From Carettochelys insculpta (lineage: Eukaryota; Chordata; Testudines; Carettochelyidae): a stretch of DNA of 64,000 nt. Below, in pieces: positions 1-11,733 of this stretch. Below the pieces are notes generated by a model that was given only the letters and a program-made list of their open reading frames with translations, was not told the DNA's origin and did not search any database. The DNA lies in assembly GCF_033958435.1 (NCBI RefSeq), contig NC_134150.1, positions 34,653,501 through 34,717,500 on the forward strand, read 5' to 3'. The position numbers and the translations under genes are program-made. How positions within the stretch are numbered: the stretch's first letter is position 1; each line of letters starts with the position of its first letter.

Positions 1-803
1 CTACAATTTAAGCCCATTGCTTCTTGTCCCATCATCAGAGGTTAAGGAGAATAATTTTTCTCCCTCCTTGTAACACTCCTTTAGGTACTTGCAAGATTCT
101 ATCAAGTCCCCTCTCAGTCTTCACTTTTCCAGAATAAACAACCCCAATTCTTTCAGTCCCCCCTCATGGGTCATGTTTTCTAGACCTTTAATCATTTTTG
201 TTACTCTTCTCTGGATCCTCTCCAGTTTCTCCATATTTTTCTTGAAACACATTGCCTGAACTGAACATAATATTCGAGTTGATGCCCAAACAGGGCAGAG
301 TACAACAGAAGAATTACTTCTCACATCTTTCTCACAACACTCCTGTAAATGCATCCCAGAATCATGTTTGCTTGTTTTGCAACAGTGTCACACTGTTGAC
401 TGATATTTAGCTTGTGGTCCACTATGACCGCAAGGATGCCTTTTTGCAGTACTCCTTCCCCATTCTGTATGCAAGAAGCTGATTTTTCTGTACTAACTGG
501 AGTACTTTGCGTTTGTCCTTATTGAATTGCATCTTGTACACCTCAGACTGCTTCTCCAGTTTGTCCAAATCATTTTGAATTATAATCCTATCCTCCAAAG
601 TACTTGCAATCCCTCCCAGTTCAGTATTATCTGCAAATTTTATAAGCATGCTCTATGATATTATCTAAATCACTGATGAAGATATTGAGCAGAATCAGTT
701 CTAAAACTGATACCTGCGGAACACCACTTGTTATGCCCTTCCAGCATGACTGTGACATTGATAACTACTTTCTGAGAAGACTTATCCAGCCAGATGTAAA
801 TCA
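1..803 (-). mobile_element. CR1: CR1 LINE fragment, 3' part, running off the window start
   Basis: Read on the minus strand, this stretch encodes broken pieces of CR1 ORF2. One block, at 121-354, has the C-terminal pattern KLERIQRRVTKMIKGLENM. Another, at 422-649, has FADN where the reverse transcriptase normally has FADD. Positions 655-800 match the same part of the better copy at 54.9-55.1 kb. The copy is 5'-truncated near 803 and its 3' end lies left of the window. It is too decayed to make protein. Confidence 0.9.
121..649 (-). pseudogene. CR1 ORF2 remnant (reverse transcriptase C-terminal half)
   Basis: Two open blocks (121-354 and 422-649), separated by stops, align with the end of the CR1 polyprotein. 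The second block holds the RT catalytic box as FADN, so the second catalytic Asp is replaced by Asn. The first block holds the conserved post-RT helix KLERIQRR. With several stops and a lost catalytic residue this is a dead fragment. Its identity follows from clear similarity to the CR1 frame at 54175-57070. Confidence 0.85.
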
Positions 804-2259
804 GTGCAGCCTTCAGGGTGCTCTAACTTATGCCAGGAGCCAGACAAGTCTTAAGCTTGGGAAGTACAAAGGTAGCTTAACCTAACTGACAAAGCTAAAG
901 TTAGCTATCCTAACTGCCTGAACTATACCACCGGAAAATACTTTACTTATTTACATATCAAATGACCTAAATAAATAGATTAACTAAATGAAATAAAAGG
1001 CATTTCTTCTGAGTCCTAACCCAATGGAAAGGCTCATGCTGACTTCAATGAGCTTTGGGTCAGGTGCCTAGGGTCTATGTACCTTTAACAAGTAAAATAA
1101 AATCAAACCCAGCAACCTTTTCTTTATATGGCAGTAATTAGTCAAAGCACAGGGAAGACAAAGAGAAACAAGCCCTCCCCCCTTCCTAACAATTGCACTT
1201 CAAGCAACAGCTCCCTAACCAAAAGCATCCATAAAAAATCTTTATAGAAACAGCAGGCCACATTGTATCTGAATTAAGGTTAAAAGTTTCCAAAACTGTT
1301 CTAAGTAAAAGTAAATGCTCGAACTTGCCACTAGGGTCTAAAATATTTATGAAATATACACCGCCACTGTATGATGGCTTTGTACCAATAAAACAAGTCA
1401 GCATTTTGTGAGCAGAGACTCAAGCATCAGGAATGCATTTAATTCTCACTCTAGAGAGCAGTTTTCTGGAGAGTAAGTTAGAAACACATCATAGAAAAGA
1501 AATAATTTAGTGGATTTTTCCCCAACGTGCTCTGAGTTCTCACATGACTCGCAGCTGCTCTCCAAACTTAAAGAGGAGAAATGCTACAAAAAAGCAAATC
1601 TTAAACAATGACAGAAACTTACATGCTGACATATGAGAGGGTCCACCCCTGGCATCCTTACACAGGCCTAACTGAACTGACTTCATTGCAAGTCTGAGCA
1701 GAGAGTGGTTTCACTACAGTGGGTTAATTAGGAGCTATAGCACTGCTCAGACACTCTGAAGGGTGCCCATGTTAATGATGAATGTATTGCTCAAATGGTC
1801 TACGATACTTCCAGTCCAAATAGGGGTCTCTACATGCGTGGCTTTACTTCACAGGTTTCCCACCTTGTGTTGTATACATAGGATGGAGCGGAAAGATTTG
1901 AAAAAGGAACATTATGATTGAACCCCTTTCAAAACATGCTGCACTGCAGGGTGTCTACTGTACAGTTCTGTTTCTTGGAGATGTTTCTCTTGCGAGAGGG
2001 AAATCTAGAAAAGCTAATTCTCCATCCCTCACCCGTTGCATATCCATTCACGTTACTGCCAAGTGGGTATAAAATATTACCAAGCCAGTAGGGCAATGTT
2101 TTATATCTCTTTCCATTCATTCTTCACTGGTTTAAATGATGGTGCCAAGTGCACAGCACTGGAAGGTGACGACACAGTTATTGTTACACTCCCAAGTGTT
2201 ATCTACAGATAATTACAGAAAGGTTGAAAAAATAAGATTGTCCACTGGTTGGTCTATCC
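804..2259. other. No recognised gene; unannotated AT-rich tract
   Basis: I see no repeat I can name and no open frame longer than about 72 codons. Short frames here have no recognisable domain. It could be old decayed repeat or unique intergenic or intronic DNA. Confidence 0.5.
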
Positions 2260-2587
2260 CTGGGGTTGTCAAACTTTGGCTCTCAGCCTGCCAGGGTAAT
2301 CTGCTTGTGGACTGCAAGATAGTTTGAGGATACGGAGTTTCTGCAGGCACAGACCCTGTAGGTCCCAGTGGCTGCAGTTTGCTGTTTCCTGCCAACAGGA
2401 GCAGCTGGAAGCTACAGGGATGTGCTGGTCATGGCTTCCTGCAGCTCCAGTTGGCTGGGAATGGCAAACCACAGCCACTGGGAGCTGCGGGTGGCCCAGC
2501 CTGCAGACAATTAATGTCCACAAACTGTCTTACAGCCCATCAGCAGATTACCTTCATGGGCTGAGAGCTGAAGTTCACCAACCCCTG
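2260..2587. mobile_element. hAT-type MITE with long terminal inverted repeats
   Basis: The left end (CTGGGGTTGTCAAACTTTGG) and the reverse complement of the right end (CAGGGGTTGGTGAACTTCAG) pair and stay alignable for about 60 bp inward. The flanks are gtctatcc and atctagcc, an 8-bp target duplication with 6/8 identity and the TCTA core preferred by many hAT elements. The interior is a GC-rich, partly repeated sequence with no transposase. The overlapping open frames of 60-89 codons on both strands come from this symmetric sequence and are not genes. Confidence 0.75.
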
Positions 2588-2734
2588 ATCTAGCCTATGT
2601 CCTGGCTGACACTGGTCAGTACCAGAGCTTCAGGGGGAATGCTCAGAACAAGATAGTTCAAGTGATCCACCCTCTCATTCCCACCTAGCTTCTGGTTTAG
2701 AGTGGTTCAGAATCACCTCAAACATAGGGTTGCA

Positions 2735-3556
2735 TCCCTGGCCATCTTGGCTAATAGTTATTGATGTACCTATCTTCCATCAATTCACCTACAATTTTTA
2801 ACTCAGTTATACTTTTAGTGGCCATTGCAACATATAAGGCCAATGAGTTCCAAAAGCAAGCTTTATTTCGTGAGAAAGTACTCCCTCTTATTTGTATTAA
2901 ATCCCATGTCTATAAATTCATCAGGTGAAACCCCCCCATTTTTTTTGAGTCAGAAAGAGTAATTAGGAATTCTCTCTTTGATTTTTCCACACCCTTCAGG
3001 ATTTTATAGACTTCTGGCATACCTCCATTTAGTCATCTCTTTTCTAGCCCTAATCCTTTTAGTCTCCCCTCATATGAAAGCCATTCCCTACAACTGGTCA
3101 TGTTTGTTGCCCTTCTCTGAACTTTTTCTCATTCCACTGGTTTTTGAGATGGGGCAACTAGAACTGAACACAGTGTAGGAGCACAAGAGATTTATGTAGT
3201 TGAATTATGATATTTTCTGTCTTATTTTCCATCATTTTCCTAACAACTCCTAGCAGTCTGTGAGTTTTTGACTGTTGCTGCACACTGTGTTGACATTTTC
3301 AGAGAACTATCCAGAGTGACTCTGTGATTTCTTGAATGGCAATAAATAATTTAGAACCCATCAGTGTATGTCAGTAGTTGGGATTTTTCTCTGATGCACG
3401 TTATTTTGCACATATCAACATTGAATTTCATCCATCATTTTGTTGCTTTGTTCAGATTTGTAAGATTCCCCCATAACACCTCCTAGTCTGCTTTGGACTT
3501 CAATATCATGAATAGTTTTGTGTCATCTGCAAACTTTGCCACCTCACTACTCACCT
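2735..3556 (-). mobile_element. CR1: CR1 LINE fragment, decayed
   Basis: On the minus strand this follows the 3' UTR and ORF2 C-terminus of CR1 colinearly. The TGGCTAATAG... segment near 2750 corresponds to 54172 in the well-kept copy. The block at 3480-3555 corresponds to the reverse transcriptase region near 54960-55015 (TCATCTGCAAACTTTGCCAC). Many indels destroy the frame. This is older than the copy at 54-57 kb. Confidence 0.85.
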
Positions 3557-3574
3557 CTTATTGCAGAGGTTCGG

Positions 3575-3745
3575 GGGAGAGGGGGAAAAAGGAAGCTACC
3601 TGTCACTAGTAGGACCCATTAATGAAGCAAATTCAGCTGGATGTTTCTCATTCCTGCAAATATCAAAGGTGGGGAACATCCAGCTTAATTTGCTTCATTA
3701 ACCAGCTCTACAGATGACAGGTGGCTTCCTTTTTCCTTCCCTTGC
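3575..3745. repeat. Foldback: ~74-bp inverted arms
   Basis: The left arm (about 3575-3648) and right arm (about 3672-3745) are near-complementary around a ~23-base loop. The inner 28 bases (3619-3646 against 3674-3701) pair with two mismatches. The right arm runs directly into the retroposon-family sequence that follows. This may be a rearranged end of that element. Confidence 0.7.
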
Positions 3746-3925
3746 CTATCCCTACTATATAAACCCTGGATTTTGTATTTCCACTCCAAATCCCATCCAA
3801 TGAAGTGGATTTTACCCACAAAAGTGCACGACTTAGAAATTTGTTAGTATCTAAGGTGCCACAGGACTGCTTGTCATTTGTGAAGCTACAAACTAACACG
3901 GCTACCTCTCTGCGACTATATTGAG
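3746..3925 (+). repeat. Interspersed retroposon family (TTAGTCTTTAAGGTG type), copy 1
   Basis: The blocks GAAGTGGATTTTACCCAC and AAATTTGTTAGTATCTAAGG, then ACAAACTAACACGGCTACCT, match the copies at 34115-34234 and 60517-60791. The family is abundant in turtle DNA. Other copies in this window have 13-15-bp target duplications, pointing to reverse-transcription-based insertion. No duplication is evident for this copy. Confidence 0.7.
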
Positions 3926-4330
3926 AGTTAGAGTTTGTCCCCCCATAGAATAGAGCCTTCCTGAACCCTAGGGCAGATGCACAGGAGGCCAATGACACAG
4001 GTATGGATGCCCTATTAGCCCCTTTTGGTTCTAATCAGTTGGGCCCACATTCCTCTCTGCAGCTATCTCTTGTACTCCCCTGAGCTGCCCATTCCCCTGT
4101 CCCAGTCTCCACCATTACGCATCAGAAATGGGTAAAGCAGTGGGACTGAAAAGGCTCCAAAACACAAAGTTTTTCATTATAATACCTGATGCTGCAATCC
4201 TTGTGCATCCCATTGCATTTGAGGACTTTGGGGTGTTTAAGGAATAAGTGCTTAGTTAGATCAGGAAATGTATTAAATTATGTTAACATCACCAGGGATC
4301 TGTTTTGACTAATCTTGTGTGTGTGATGGC
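3926..4330. other. No recognised feature
   Basis: I see no open frame with a known domain and no repeat structure I can define. Confidence 0.5.
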
Positions 4331-4710
4331 GTCAGGGCCAGGGAATGGGTGGCCTGGTCTAGAGGTTAATGTTGTGCACAGACTGCGGGATCGGGAGCCA
4401 GTTACCAGGGACCGAACTCGGTCTGAACACCAGAAGATCGAAATCAAGACACAAATTGGTGGGCAGTGATCAAGAGTCAATTACCAAGTCAGGATACAAG
4501 GAAGTCAGGTTCAGATGAGAGAATCAGAGGGCAGGAACAGGCATGCACCAGACAACCAGTCCACAACAGGGGGAAGCTCAGTAGTATGGACAACTTCCTG
4601 TTTCCTCCTCTGGCTTAAACAGGGGGCTGCAGCCCCATAAGGGCTCTTGGAACTCTCTCAATCAGAGCACGGAGGTGGGAGTTGTGCCCGAGATCAATTT
4701 CATGGATCCT
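4331..4710. repeat. Probable interspersed repeat, class unknown
   Basis: A stretch rich in CAG, TCAG and AGTCAG words (accgaactcgg... to ...gggctcttggaactc) with composition unlike its AT-rich neighbours. It resembles purine-rich turtle repeats I have seen, but I could not define its ends or a target duplication. It may be part of an LTR element. Confidence 0.4.
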
Positions 4711-4749
4711 GGTCCCCACAGCTGCCTGTTAGCTGCCAGATGGAGGACT

Positions 4750-5602
4750 GGACTGGGATGACTCAGTAGACCTGGATATGAGCCCAGCAGGGCCTGACAG
4801 GCAGACACATGTAAGCGTAAGAGAGCTGGTGTGGTTCACAGGGCATGATGCTCCTCTCACATACATGAGTAACTCCACTGATAGTAATGAAGTGACTCCT
4901 GAGAGCAGAGTTGGGACTGTAAGTGTCACGGAGCCGTGAAGGGCAGTAGTTTGGAACTGCTGTGTATGAAGCCAGTCAGGACTCTGGGGCAGGATACCTT
5001 CTTTCTCTGAATGTGTTGTCATCAGAACAAGAAGCTTACACAGCTTTGACCTTCCTGGGTCTGACTCAGAGCATTCAGGTTCCCTGTCCACTCCCTCACT
5101 GAGTCCACCAGGTGAGGCTGAGGGAGCTGGAGGGCCCTGAACACCAAGGCTGCAGTGACTCTCAGCCAGCATGGAAAATGGAGTGTTTATTAGTTGATGG
5201 GGACACAGAGTGGAACAGACCTTGTTGGCACAGAAAACAGGAGCAGTCAGTCAAGCCCATGGCTCTGGCTCTCCCCATGCATGCCTCCGCCAGCTGAGAC
5301 TAATCCACTTCCAGCTGCCTGGTCCCCGACAAGCCCCTTGCTCTTCCTCCAAATTTTGTATCCGTTCCTCAACCAAGAGTCACCTGGTCATATTCCCCTC
5401 CTGGGGCTCAGGCTACAAAGGGCCAGACATAGCATATGTGCAGGCAGCTGGGGCTGCCTCCACAAAACACACCCTTATTCCCACCACCTACACATTGGTG
5501 CAATACAAAGTGAAATTGAAGCATCCACAGTATTCATGTCACTCACTGAGACATACACAGGCTCACATACAAAACAAGAAGAGTAAATGCGCACTTTGTC
5601 AC
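4750..5602. repeat. GC-richer tract, possibly an LTR-like repeat in reverse orientation
   Basis: Composition changes sharply from the AT-rich flanks and the right edge ends ...TTTGTCACA, which read in reverse begins TGTGACAAA, an LTR-like terminus. No matching TG start or short target duplication was found on the other side, so this is only a suggestion. Open frames of 130-166 codons here overlap on both strands and show no domain. Confidence 0.3.
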
Positions 5603-6115
5603 AGTCAGTCCTTGCAGCAGCTTCTGTTTCAAGCACAGATTTTCCAAATAAACCTGTTAACTACTCAGCTGGAAATAGATTCCTCTTTTGCACATGGAAA
5701 ACATCAATAAGACTGCAATTTATACACTAAAAGTGTGGCATACATCATGTCTGCGCATAGAGGGCTTTTTCTCAGGATTTCATGTTCTCACTTTTCCTCT
5801 GATGTAACCAGCCCCGATCCCTGTCATTCATGGTAAAACAGCCTTCATTAGGAGAGTCATGTGACAATGGTAACCGAATGTCGCCAAAGGCCAAATTTTG
5901 TCCTGCAGTTAGAAAAGCCGTCTTTGTCTTTGTAAACTGAGCTCTTTGAGATGGAAATCTCTTAGGACAAAAAACATGAAACTCCACAAGTCTTTTTTAC
6001 AGTGTCAGTTTTAGAGAGAAGCCATATTTTAAAATACTTGTGACCATATGTACCAAGGAACTTGACCTCTGTTGCCCCTCTAACTCTTTGTATGTCTAGT
6101 CTGTTTAGACTGTAA
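5603..6115. other. No recognised gene
   Basis: AT-rich and without a convincing open frame. The last ~30 bases (ctgtttagactgtaagctcc) resemble the start of an old dispersed repeat; the solo LTR at 6121 is inserted into this point. Confidence 0.45.
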
Positions 6116-6120
6116 GCTCC

Positions 6121-6768
6121 TGTGGGGGGGGGGCTCCTGCCCCATGCCTCATCTGGGGGTTACACCCAGCACCAGCCACTCATCCATAGTCCGCGGCAGC
6201 TTAGTCCACATTCCAGCTGCAGTATCTGGGTTGGTATGGCCCCATGGCCCCGGCAGTAACAGCCTATCTCGGGCTTGTCAGGCCCCATGGCCTGGTCACT
6301 TCCACAGCCAGGCCTCAGCGGCCGAGTCACTCCCATCAGGCCTCAGCGGCCAAGTCACTCATATAACAGTTCATAGTCCCCGTTCCTTGGGGCCACAGGG
6401 GTGGGTGTAGGGGGGTCCAAGCCCTGCCTCTCCACTGGGCCCCAGCCCAGGGCTCCCGACCACCAGCTCAGTTGGGAATCCCTCCAAAACATGCAGAGCT
6501 CACCAGGCTGCCTTCTAGCTCCCTTCTCCTGGGCTACTTCCTACCCCGTCTGGGTACACAGAGCACTGCTCAGGCTTTGGCTGCCCCTCCTGATTTAGGG
6601 CAGGAGCTCCCTCCCCACTGGTGGCCAGCCCCAACTGACTGGATTCTCTGGCCTTCACAGTAGGGCTGCAGCTGGACCATGCCCAGCAGGGCTGTGGGGG
6701 AGGGACTGTAACCCAGTAAACCTGGCCCCTACCCTCTGGCCAGTGCAGGGTTAGCACACCCTGTCACA
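6121..6768. mobile_element. Solo LTR of a retrovirus-like or LTR element
   Basis: The 648-bp unit starts TGTGG and ends TCACA, so it has the TG...CA ends of LTRs. It is flanked on both sides by exactly gctcc (6116-6120 and 6769-6773), a perfect 5-bp target duplication. The interior is GC-rich with a G run at 6123-6133. There is no internal gag, pol or env sequence and no second LTR, which is what recombination between two LTRs leaves behind. Five-bp duplications fit many endogenous retroviruses and Gypsy elements; the family is not resolved. The open frames of 63-88 codons within it are not convincing genes. Confidence 0.75.
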
Positions 6769-6773
6769 GCTCC

Positions 6774-8170
6774 TAAAAGCAGGCAACCAGCATAATGGGC
6801 TGTTGATTTTGGTTGAAAACACTAGCCACTGCCAGAATGAAAAATAATAAACATAACTAACCATCACACATCAAAGATTCTGTTGATTCATCAATAACCT
6901 ACGAGAGACTGAGGGGTGTGGGAGAACAAGATAATATCTAGCTACCCAAAACAACTTATATATTGCAGCCTCACCACAATGTGTCTCTTATGAAACACTT
7001 ACTGGGATCAGACAGATGGAATGAGGATGGGATCAGCAACATCCACACAGGTTACAGTGATATACAGTGCTTGCAACATATTGAACCCATCAGAAGAGCC
7101 AGAGATCAAACAAAAATGCTAGAGACTTGTGGCTGACACTCATGTTAATTTAGCAACACAGTTATGGCAAAAGGTCTGTTCTGATGGCTTTTTATCTTGG
7201 CTGTTTTAATTCCCCTAGGGCTGACGTTTGGCACACAGTTTTGCAGCCCAGATGGAAATTCTAATTGTTGTATAAAATGTGATTCGGATGAGTTCAGCTG
7301 TTTTATGCAGAAAGCATTGGAAGAGCATATTTGAGATTATTTCAGACATACTTTGCTAAGTGACATAGTTTAAAAAGTTAGAATATCACCACATACTCCT
7401 GTGAATTGGGGATGCACTTCACTGGGATGGCTGCCTTCCTGGAAACCATTCTCAGTTTGGTGATGGTAAATGGCTTGAATGATAAAGAATTAGCTAAAAA
7501 GTTACTGTAATGAGAACACATTTGAGCCAGTGCCAACATGTAGTAGGAGTTAAATCCAAACCAGGTACAAAGAAAAAACTGAACCTGTTTCTATCCTCAG
7601 TTGTATTCATCTATCTTTAATAACATCAGTGATTTACACTAATCTAAATGAGGGCAAAATGGACTCCAGCATCCATTGTACAGGTGTGCTTCAGGGTAGG
7701 ATTGGCACATGTATACTTTTATGGGGAGAGGGAATCATGCTTCAGCTAAATTGTTCCCATTGTGAGTTAGACAAGTAGACGAGAATTAGATTTAAATATC
7801 CACAGCAATGATTTATAAACTCCACTATCTGAGGTATAAATTTCTAAGGAACAAAAACCCCTTTCTCACAGAGTCAATAGACAGACACCTGTCAGGAACA
7901 GTCCAGTTTTCATTTTAGGTGACATGTAAGCAATAAGTGGGCAACACTGTCTCCTGCAAATGTTTAAAACAAAAAACAAAGACATTCTTTGTCCAAGTAA
8001 TTGGCTGAACAAGAAGAAGGGCTCAGTAGACTTGTGGCCTCTACAAGTTTTTTCCTAGTTTTATTTTTGAATGCAGTTTTTTGGTACATAATTCTACATT
8101 TCAACTTTCATGATAAAGAGACTGTAAAACAGTACTTGTAATAAGGGAACTGAAAAATATTCTCTCTTTT
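6774..8170. other. No recognised feature, ~1.4 kb
   Basis: AT-rich with only short, featureless frames. No inverted repeats or named repeats seen. Confidence 0.5.
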
Positions 8171-8367
8171 CAGTGTTCACTGTAAGCTGAGTCCTCGGGC
8201 AGCAGCCCAGGAGAGATTCAAGTGAGGTCCAGCTGATTAGCAGAGCATCCACAGCCACCCACAGCCAGCAGCATGTGTTTCTATTGGTGGTGCACATCTG
8301 CACATGACTTGGTGCACATAACAAAATTTATCCTGCCCATTGATGGAAAAAATTAGAGGGAACCCTG
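8171..8367 (-). mobile_element. Short hAT MITE (CAGTGTTCCC family), copy 1
   Basis: Starts CAGTGTTCACTGTAAGCTGA and ends GAGGGAACCCTG, imperfect terminal inverted repeats. The flanks tctctttt and tttctttc match at 6 of 8 positions. It shares internal words (TTAGCAGAGC, GTGCACAT, CATAACAAAAT) with the copies at 24035, 41244 and 57484. The 76-codon minus-strand frame over it is a by-product. Strand is arbitrary. Confidence 0.75.
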
Positions 8368-8784
8368 TTTCTTTCTCTTTTTTCAGTGCAAATATTTGTA
8401 ATCTAAAATAAAGTGTGCACTGTATATTTTGTATACTGTGTTGTAATAGAAATCAACACATTTGAAACGAGCCAGAAATAAATTAATAAATAGAATTCTA
8501 TTGTTATTCGGGATTAATCGCACAATTAATCACAATTAATTTTTAATCACATGGTTTATCAGAATTTTAATCACACACTTAATCACAATTATTTTTTTCA
8601 CTTGACAGCTCTAAAAGATAGGTATATCAAATATAGATTAAACGTGTGTGTGTGTGTGTGTGTGGATAGACAAGAGGCTTATTCAGCAAAAGAAGCTACA
8701 TTAGAAGGACATCTGGTGCTGCTGTGACCACGGCTGCTATATTGCATTCATTTCCGATGTACACAAATAAAGAAGGATATTTAT
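8368..8784. repeat. Degenerate ATTAATCACA repeat plus a GT microsatellite
   Basis: At 8510-8612 the word TTAATCACAATTAAT recurs with small changes, a low-complexity dispersed repeat seen in reptile genomes. At 8644-8664 there is an uninterrupted GT dinucleotide run. Nothing else is recognisable. Confidence 0.65.
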
Positions 8785-9160
8785 AAATAGAGGGTCAGAG
8801 AAGAGCTATGAAAATGATTAAAGTAGTATTAGAAATCAAGCCATATAGCAACTGAGCATCAGCAGTTTATCTGAGGGAATTATAAGCCAGTCATCTTGAC
8901 ATCTGAACCAAGAAAGGTAATGGAGGAAATGATCAAACCATCAATTTGTAAGTAACTTGGAACAAAATAATGTGACAAATAACAGTCAACGGGAATTTGT
9001 CAAAAACAAATCAGTTCAAACTAAACTAATATCCTTCTTTGATAGGATAACGAGCCTTTTGTATGGAGGGAAGCAGCGAAAGAAATGTATCTTGACTTTA
9101 ATAAGGCTTTTAATACTGTCTCACATGGCCAACTCATGAACCAACTAGAGAAATATACCT
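8785..9160 (+). mobile_element. CR1: Two short CR1 pieces out of normal order
   Basis: Positions 8785-8825 encode a piece like the post-RT helix (KRRAMKMIK-type). Positions 8868-9140 encode an upstream RT piece: NSQREFVKNKSVQTKLISFFDR-like sequence, then YLDFNKAFNTVSH in broken frames. In an intact CR1 the second lies before the first, so this is either two independent insertions or a rearranged copy. Both are dead fragments. Confidence 0.75.
8957..9139 (+). pseudogene. CR1 reverse transcriptase remnant
   Basis: A 60-codon open block reads NNSQREFVKNKSVQTKLISF, matching the CR1 RT block that is SQHGFCRGKSCLSNLLEFF in the good copy at 55.3 kb. A frameshift follows, and the next block (DFNKAFNTVSH) lies in another frame. 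Only a fragment of the palm domain remains and it cannot be functional. Confidence 0.75.
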
Positions 9161-10453
9161 TATTATAAGATGGGAGTGCAGCTGATTGAAAAACCAGACC
9201 TGGGAAAATTTATCCTTAAGAAATTTGTTCACAGAAACCGTACTAAAACGAGCCTGGCAATTCCACTCATTTCTGTAATAGAGAGATGCAGGTCAGATCT
9301 GAATGCCCTGTACGAGATCACTGTTTGGTTCTACAAAGATCTTGCCATAGACAAGGAGATGAGGACATGAGACAGCTAATATAACAATCAAGGAAGAGAA
9401 AATAACCTTGTTGAAGGGAAACTGGTTTTCTACATCGTTAAAAATTAGCAAAGGGAGAAACCAAATTTCTTTTGCTGTGTGATTTGGTTTTAACAATACT
9501 ATAGTGTTCTGGTAATAATCCCTGGAATTACAATGACAATTGTTTGGATAATAAAATGTTTGACGCTGTGAACATATATCATTCAAATTTTGCCATGAAG
9601 GGGTTTACTAGACATGTCATTAATAATAAATAATACTTAGCTCTTACTAAACATACATGTGTTTGTGTATGAGGTATACAGTAGATGCATTTAGGGTGTG
9701 ATACATACGTATAAGAGCAAATGAAATATCTTAAAATGTACCCATTAATATTCTTGACAATTAATATTTTATAAACAGGACCTTGTGATTAATGTTAACA
9801 TTTTCCAATTTCCTAGTCTCCTCCTAGAATCTGTTTTACAGGATATTGCCTGTGCTTACAAAATAAGAATTGGGTTATTCATATTAAATTGGAGTTATGC
9901 CAAGACTGAAATATGTACTTTTAACCATTGGATAATAGACAACTATCTGCCTTCCATTAGAATTAAGTAGTAAAGTTCAGCAGCAGTGCACAAATAACGT
10001 CTGATCTGAAACAAACCAGTGGCATGTGTGACATCTTTTCATTTGTAAGTTACTTTATTCCTTTTGAATTAATTTTGAAACAACTGTGTTATCAGAATTG
10101 TTCTTTGTTGTGACACCTGTGACCAAGTGGCAAATGGTGATTTCTTGCTCAGCTCAAATCACAAAGTACCTCATATCCTGCAAGGTGAGAAGTGTCCTCA
10201 ATGCCCATTGAAATCACCACCCACTGAATGGCAGACTTCAGTGTTGATTTATAAGAGCTGAGAAGCAGGCTCAGTAGAAGTTAAGATTTCTCAGCATCTT
10301 CTAGGATCAGTTCCAAAACCCAGATCCCATTCCACTGAAGTCAAAGAGAGCTCCACTACTGGTCTCCATGATCATAGGATCAGGTCCTATAAGAAGGATT
10401 GCAGACTTTAATCATGTGATAAATGCACTGACAGATTAACTCTTTTGGGGGTC
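9161..10453. other. No recognised feature, ~1.3 kb
   Basis: AT-rich, with short frames that show no domain. No inverted repeats identified. Confidence 0.5.
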
Positions 10454-11216
10454 CAGGGCTATTAGCTTTTGTACGGGGGGCTAGATGCTGGGGTAAGGCT
10501 AGAAATGAGGGGTTCAAAATGCAGAAGGGGGGCTGTGGGTGAGGCAAGAGGGTGGGAGCAGGAGAGCTGAAGGCTGGGGATGAAGAGTTTGGGTTGCAGA
10601 AGGATGCTACAGGTGGGGAGCCAAGGAGCTTGGAGAAGAAGGGGGCTCAGAAGGTTTGGGTGAGGGTGTGGTTCTGGGCAGGAGTTAGGGTGCTGAAATA
10701 GGCTCAGAGCTGGGACCCTGGGTTGGGGTGTTGGGTGTAGGAGGGAGTTAGGGACTTAGGATGCAGTAGGGGACTTAGGGCTGGGGCAAAGGGTTGGGAT
10801 GTGGGATGACTGGCATCTCCCTTTTGGTGGGGGGATGAAAGGAGGTGGCTCATTACAGGCTGCTCGGCCCTGTGCTTGAGTGCAGGCACTGCCCCCACAG
10901 CTCCCATGGGTCATAATTCCTGGCCATTAGGAGCTGCGAGGGGTGGCGGCTCCACGCACAAGCAGCGCAATGACTGAGCTTCCCTCGGCACACATGGTGA
11001 TGTGGCTCCAATACAGGCAGGGAGACAACAGCATATGAAGCTGCCTCTTTCCCCCCTCAAGCCAGGCAGGGCTGGATAATATACAGGGACTTCAGCTGCT
11101 GCAGCCCAGGGCCTCAGGCCAAGGGGGCCCCGCAAAAGGATCTGCACATTTGGTGGCCCAGAGATCTTGTAGAGAGCCCCACCAGCCCCTTAGCCCTCTG
11201 TATTAAGTTGGCCCTG
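10454..11216. repeat. GC-rich composite repeat, probably non-autonomous hAT sequence
   Basis: It begins CAGGGCTATTAG and ends TTAAGTTGGCCCTG, whose complement starts CAGGGCC, so the two ends share a CAGGGC terminus. The left 450 bp is a G-rich degenerate tandem array (ggggttggggtg-type words); the right part is GC-rich single-copy. The 8-bp flanks do not match, so this may be two fused elements. Overlapping short frames on the minus strand reflect the composition. Confidence 0.45.
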
Positions 11217-11334
11217 GATAAACGTTCTATGTATCTTTGACTCATGTGATTGTTCAGTATTATAGGCCATTTTCCTAAGTCACTTGTTTTGCACTTACAA
11301 AATCGCATGGCTGGAAATTTGATTGTTCTCACAG

Positions 11335-11650
11335 CTGGGTAGATGGTAAATATAGTTATACACCTATTTGTATTAGTAATAGTATTTGTATTTCCATTAT
11401 GCCTGGAGGACATAGTGAGGAATCAGGATCCCATTGTACTCAGTGATGTACAAACACAGAATATAAGGTGGTCCCTGCCCATATACAGCCCATATTTTGA
11501 CTGTATCCAAGTATTTCATAATCTGCAGTGTAATTACCCTCACAATATCTCTGTGAGGTATGGCCATGTTTTTACTCCCATTGTACAGATGGGAAACCAA
11601 GGCGCAGAGAGAGCAAGGGATTCCATATCTAGGGACATTCTGGGAAGTTA
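11335..11650. repeat. Ancient dispersed repeat (MIR-like module)
   Basis: Contains the order: GATCCCATTGTACTCAGTGATG, TACAAACACAGAA, GGTCCCTGCCC, then ACTCCCATTGTACAGATGGG and AAACCAAGGCGCAGAGAG. These words are typical of an old amniote-wide SINE/MIR-like repeat. It is moderately diverged and not a gene; the 102-codon plus-strand frame is incidental. Confidence 0.55.
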
Positions 11651-11733
11651 ATCCAAATGAATTTTTAAAGTGGTCCTATTAAGCCCAAAAGTGAATTAAA
11701 CTAAATTACATTAAGGCCACTTTACTTCTGAAT

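Noticed and set aside
4729..5710. Frames of 130-166 codons on both strands
   Set aside because: Overlapping, low-complexity composition, inside a probable repeat; no domain.
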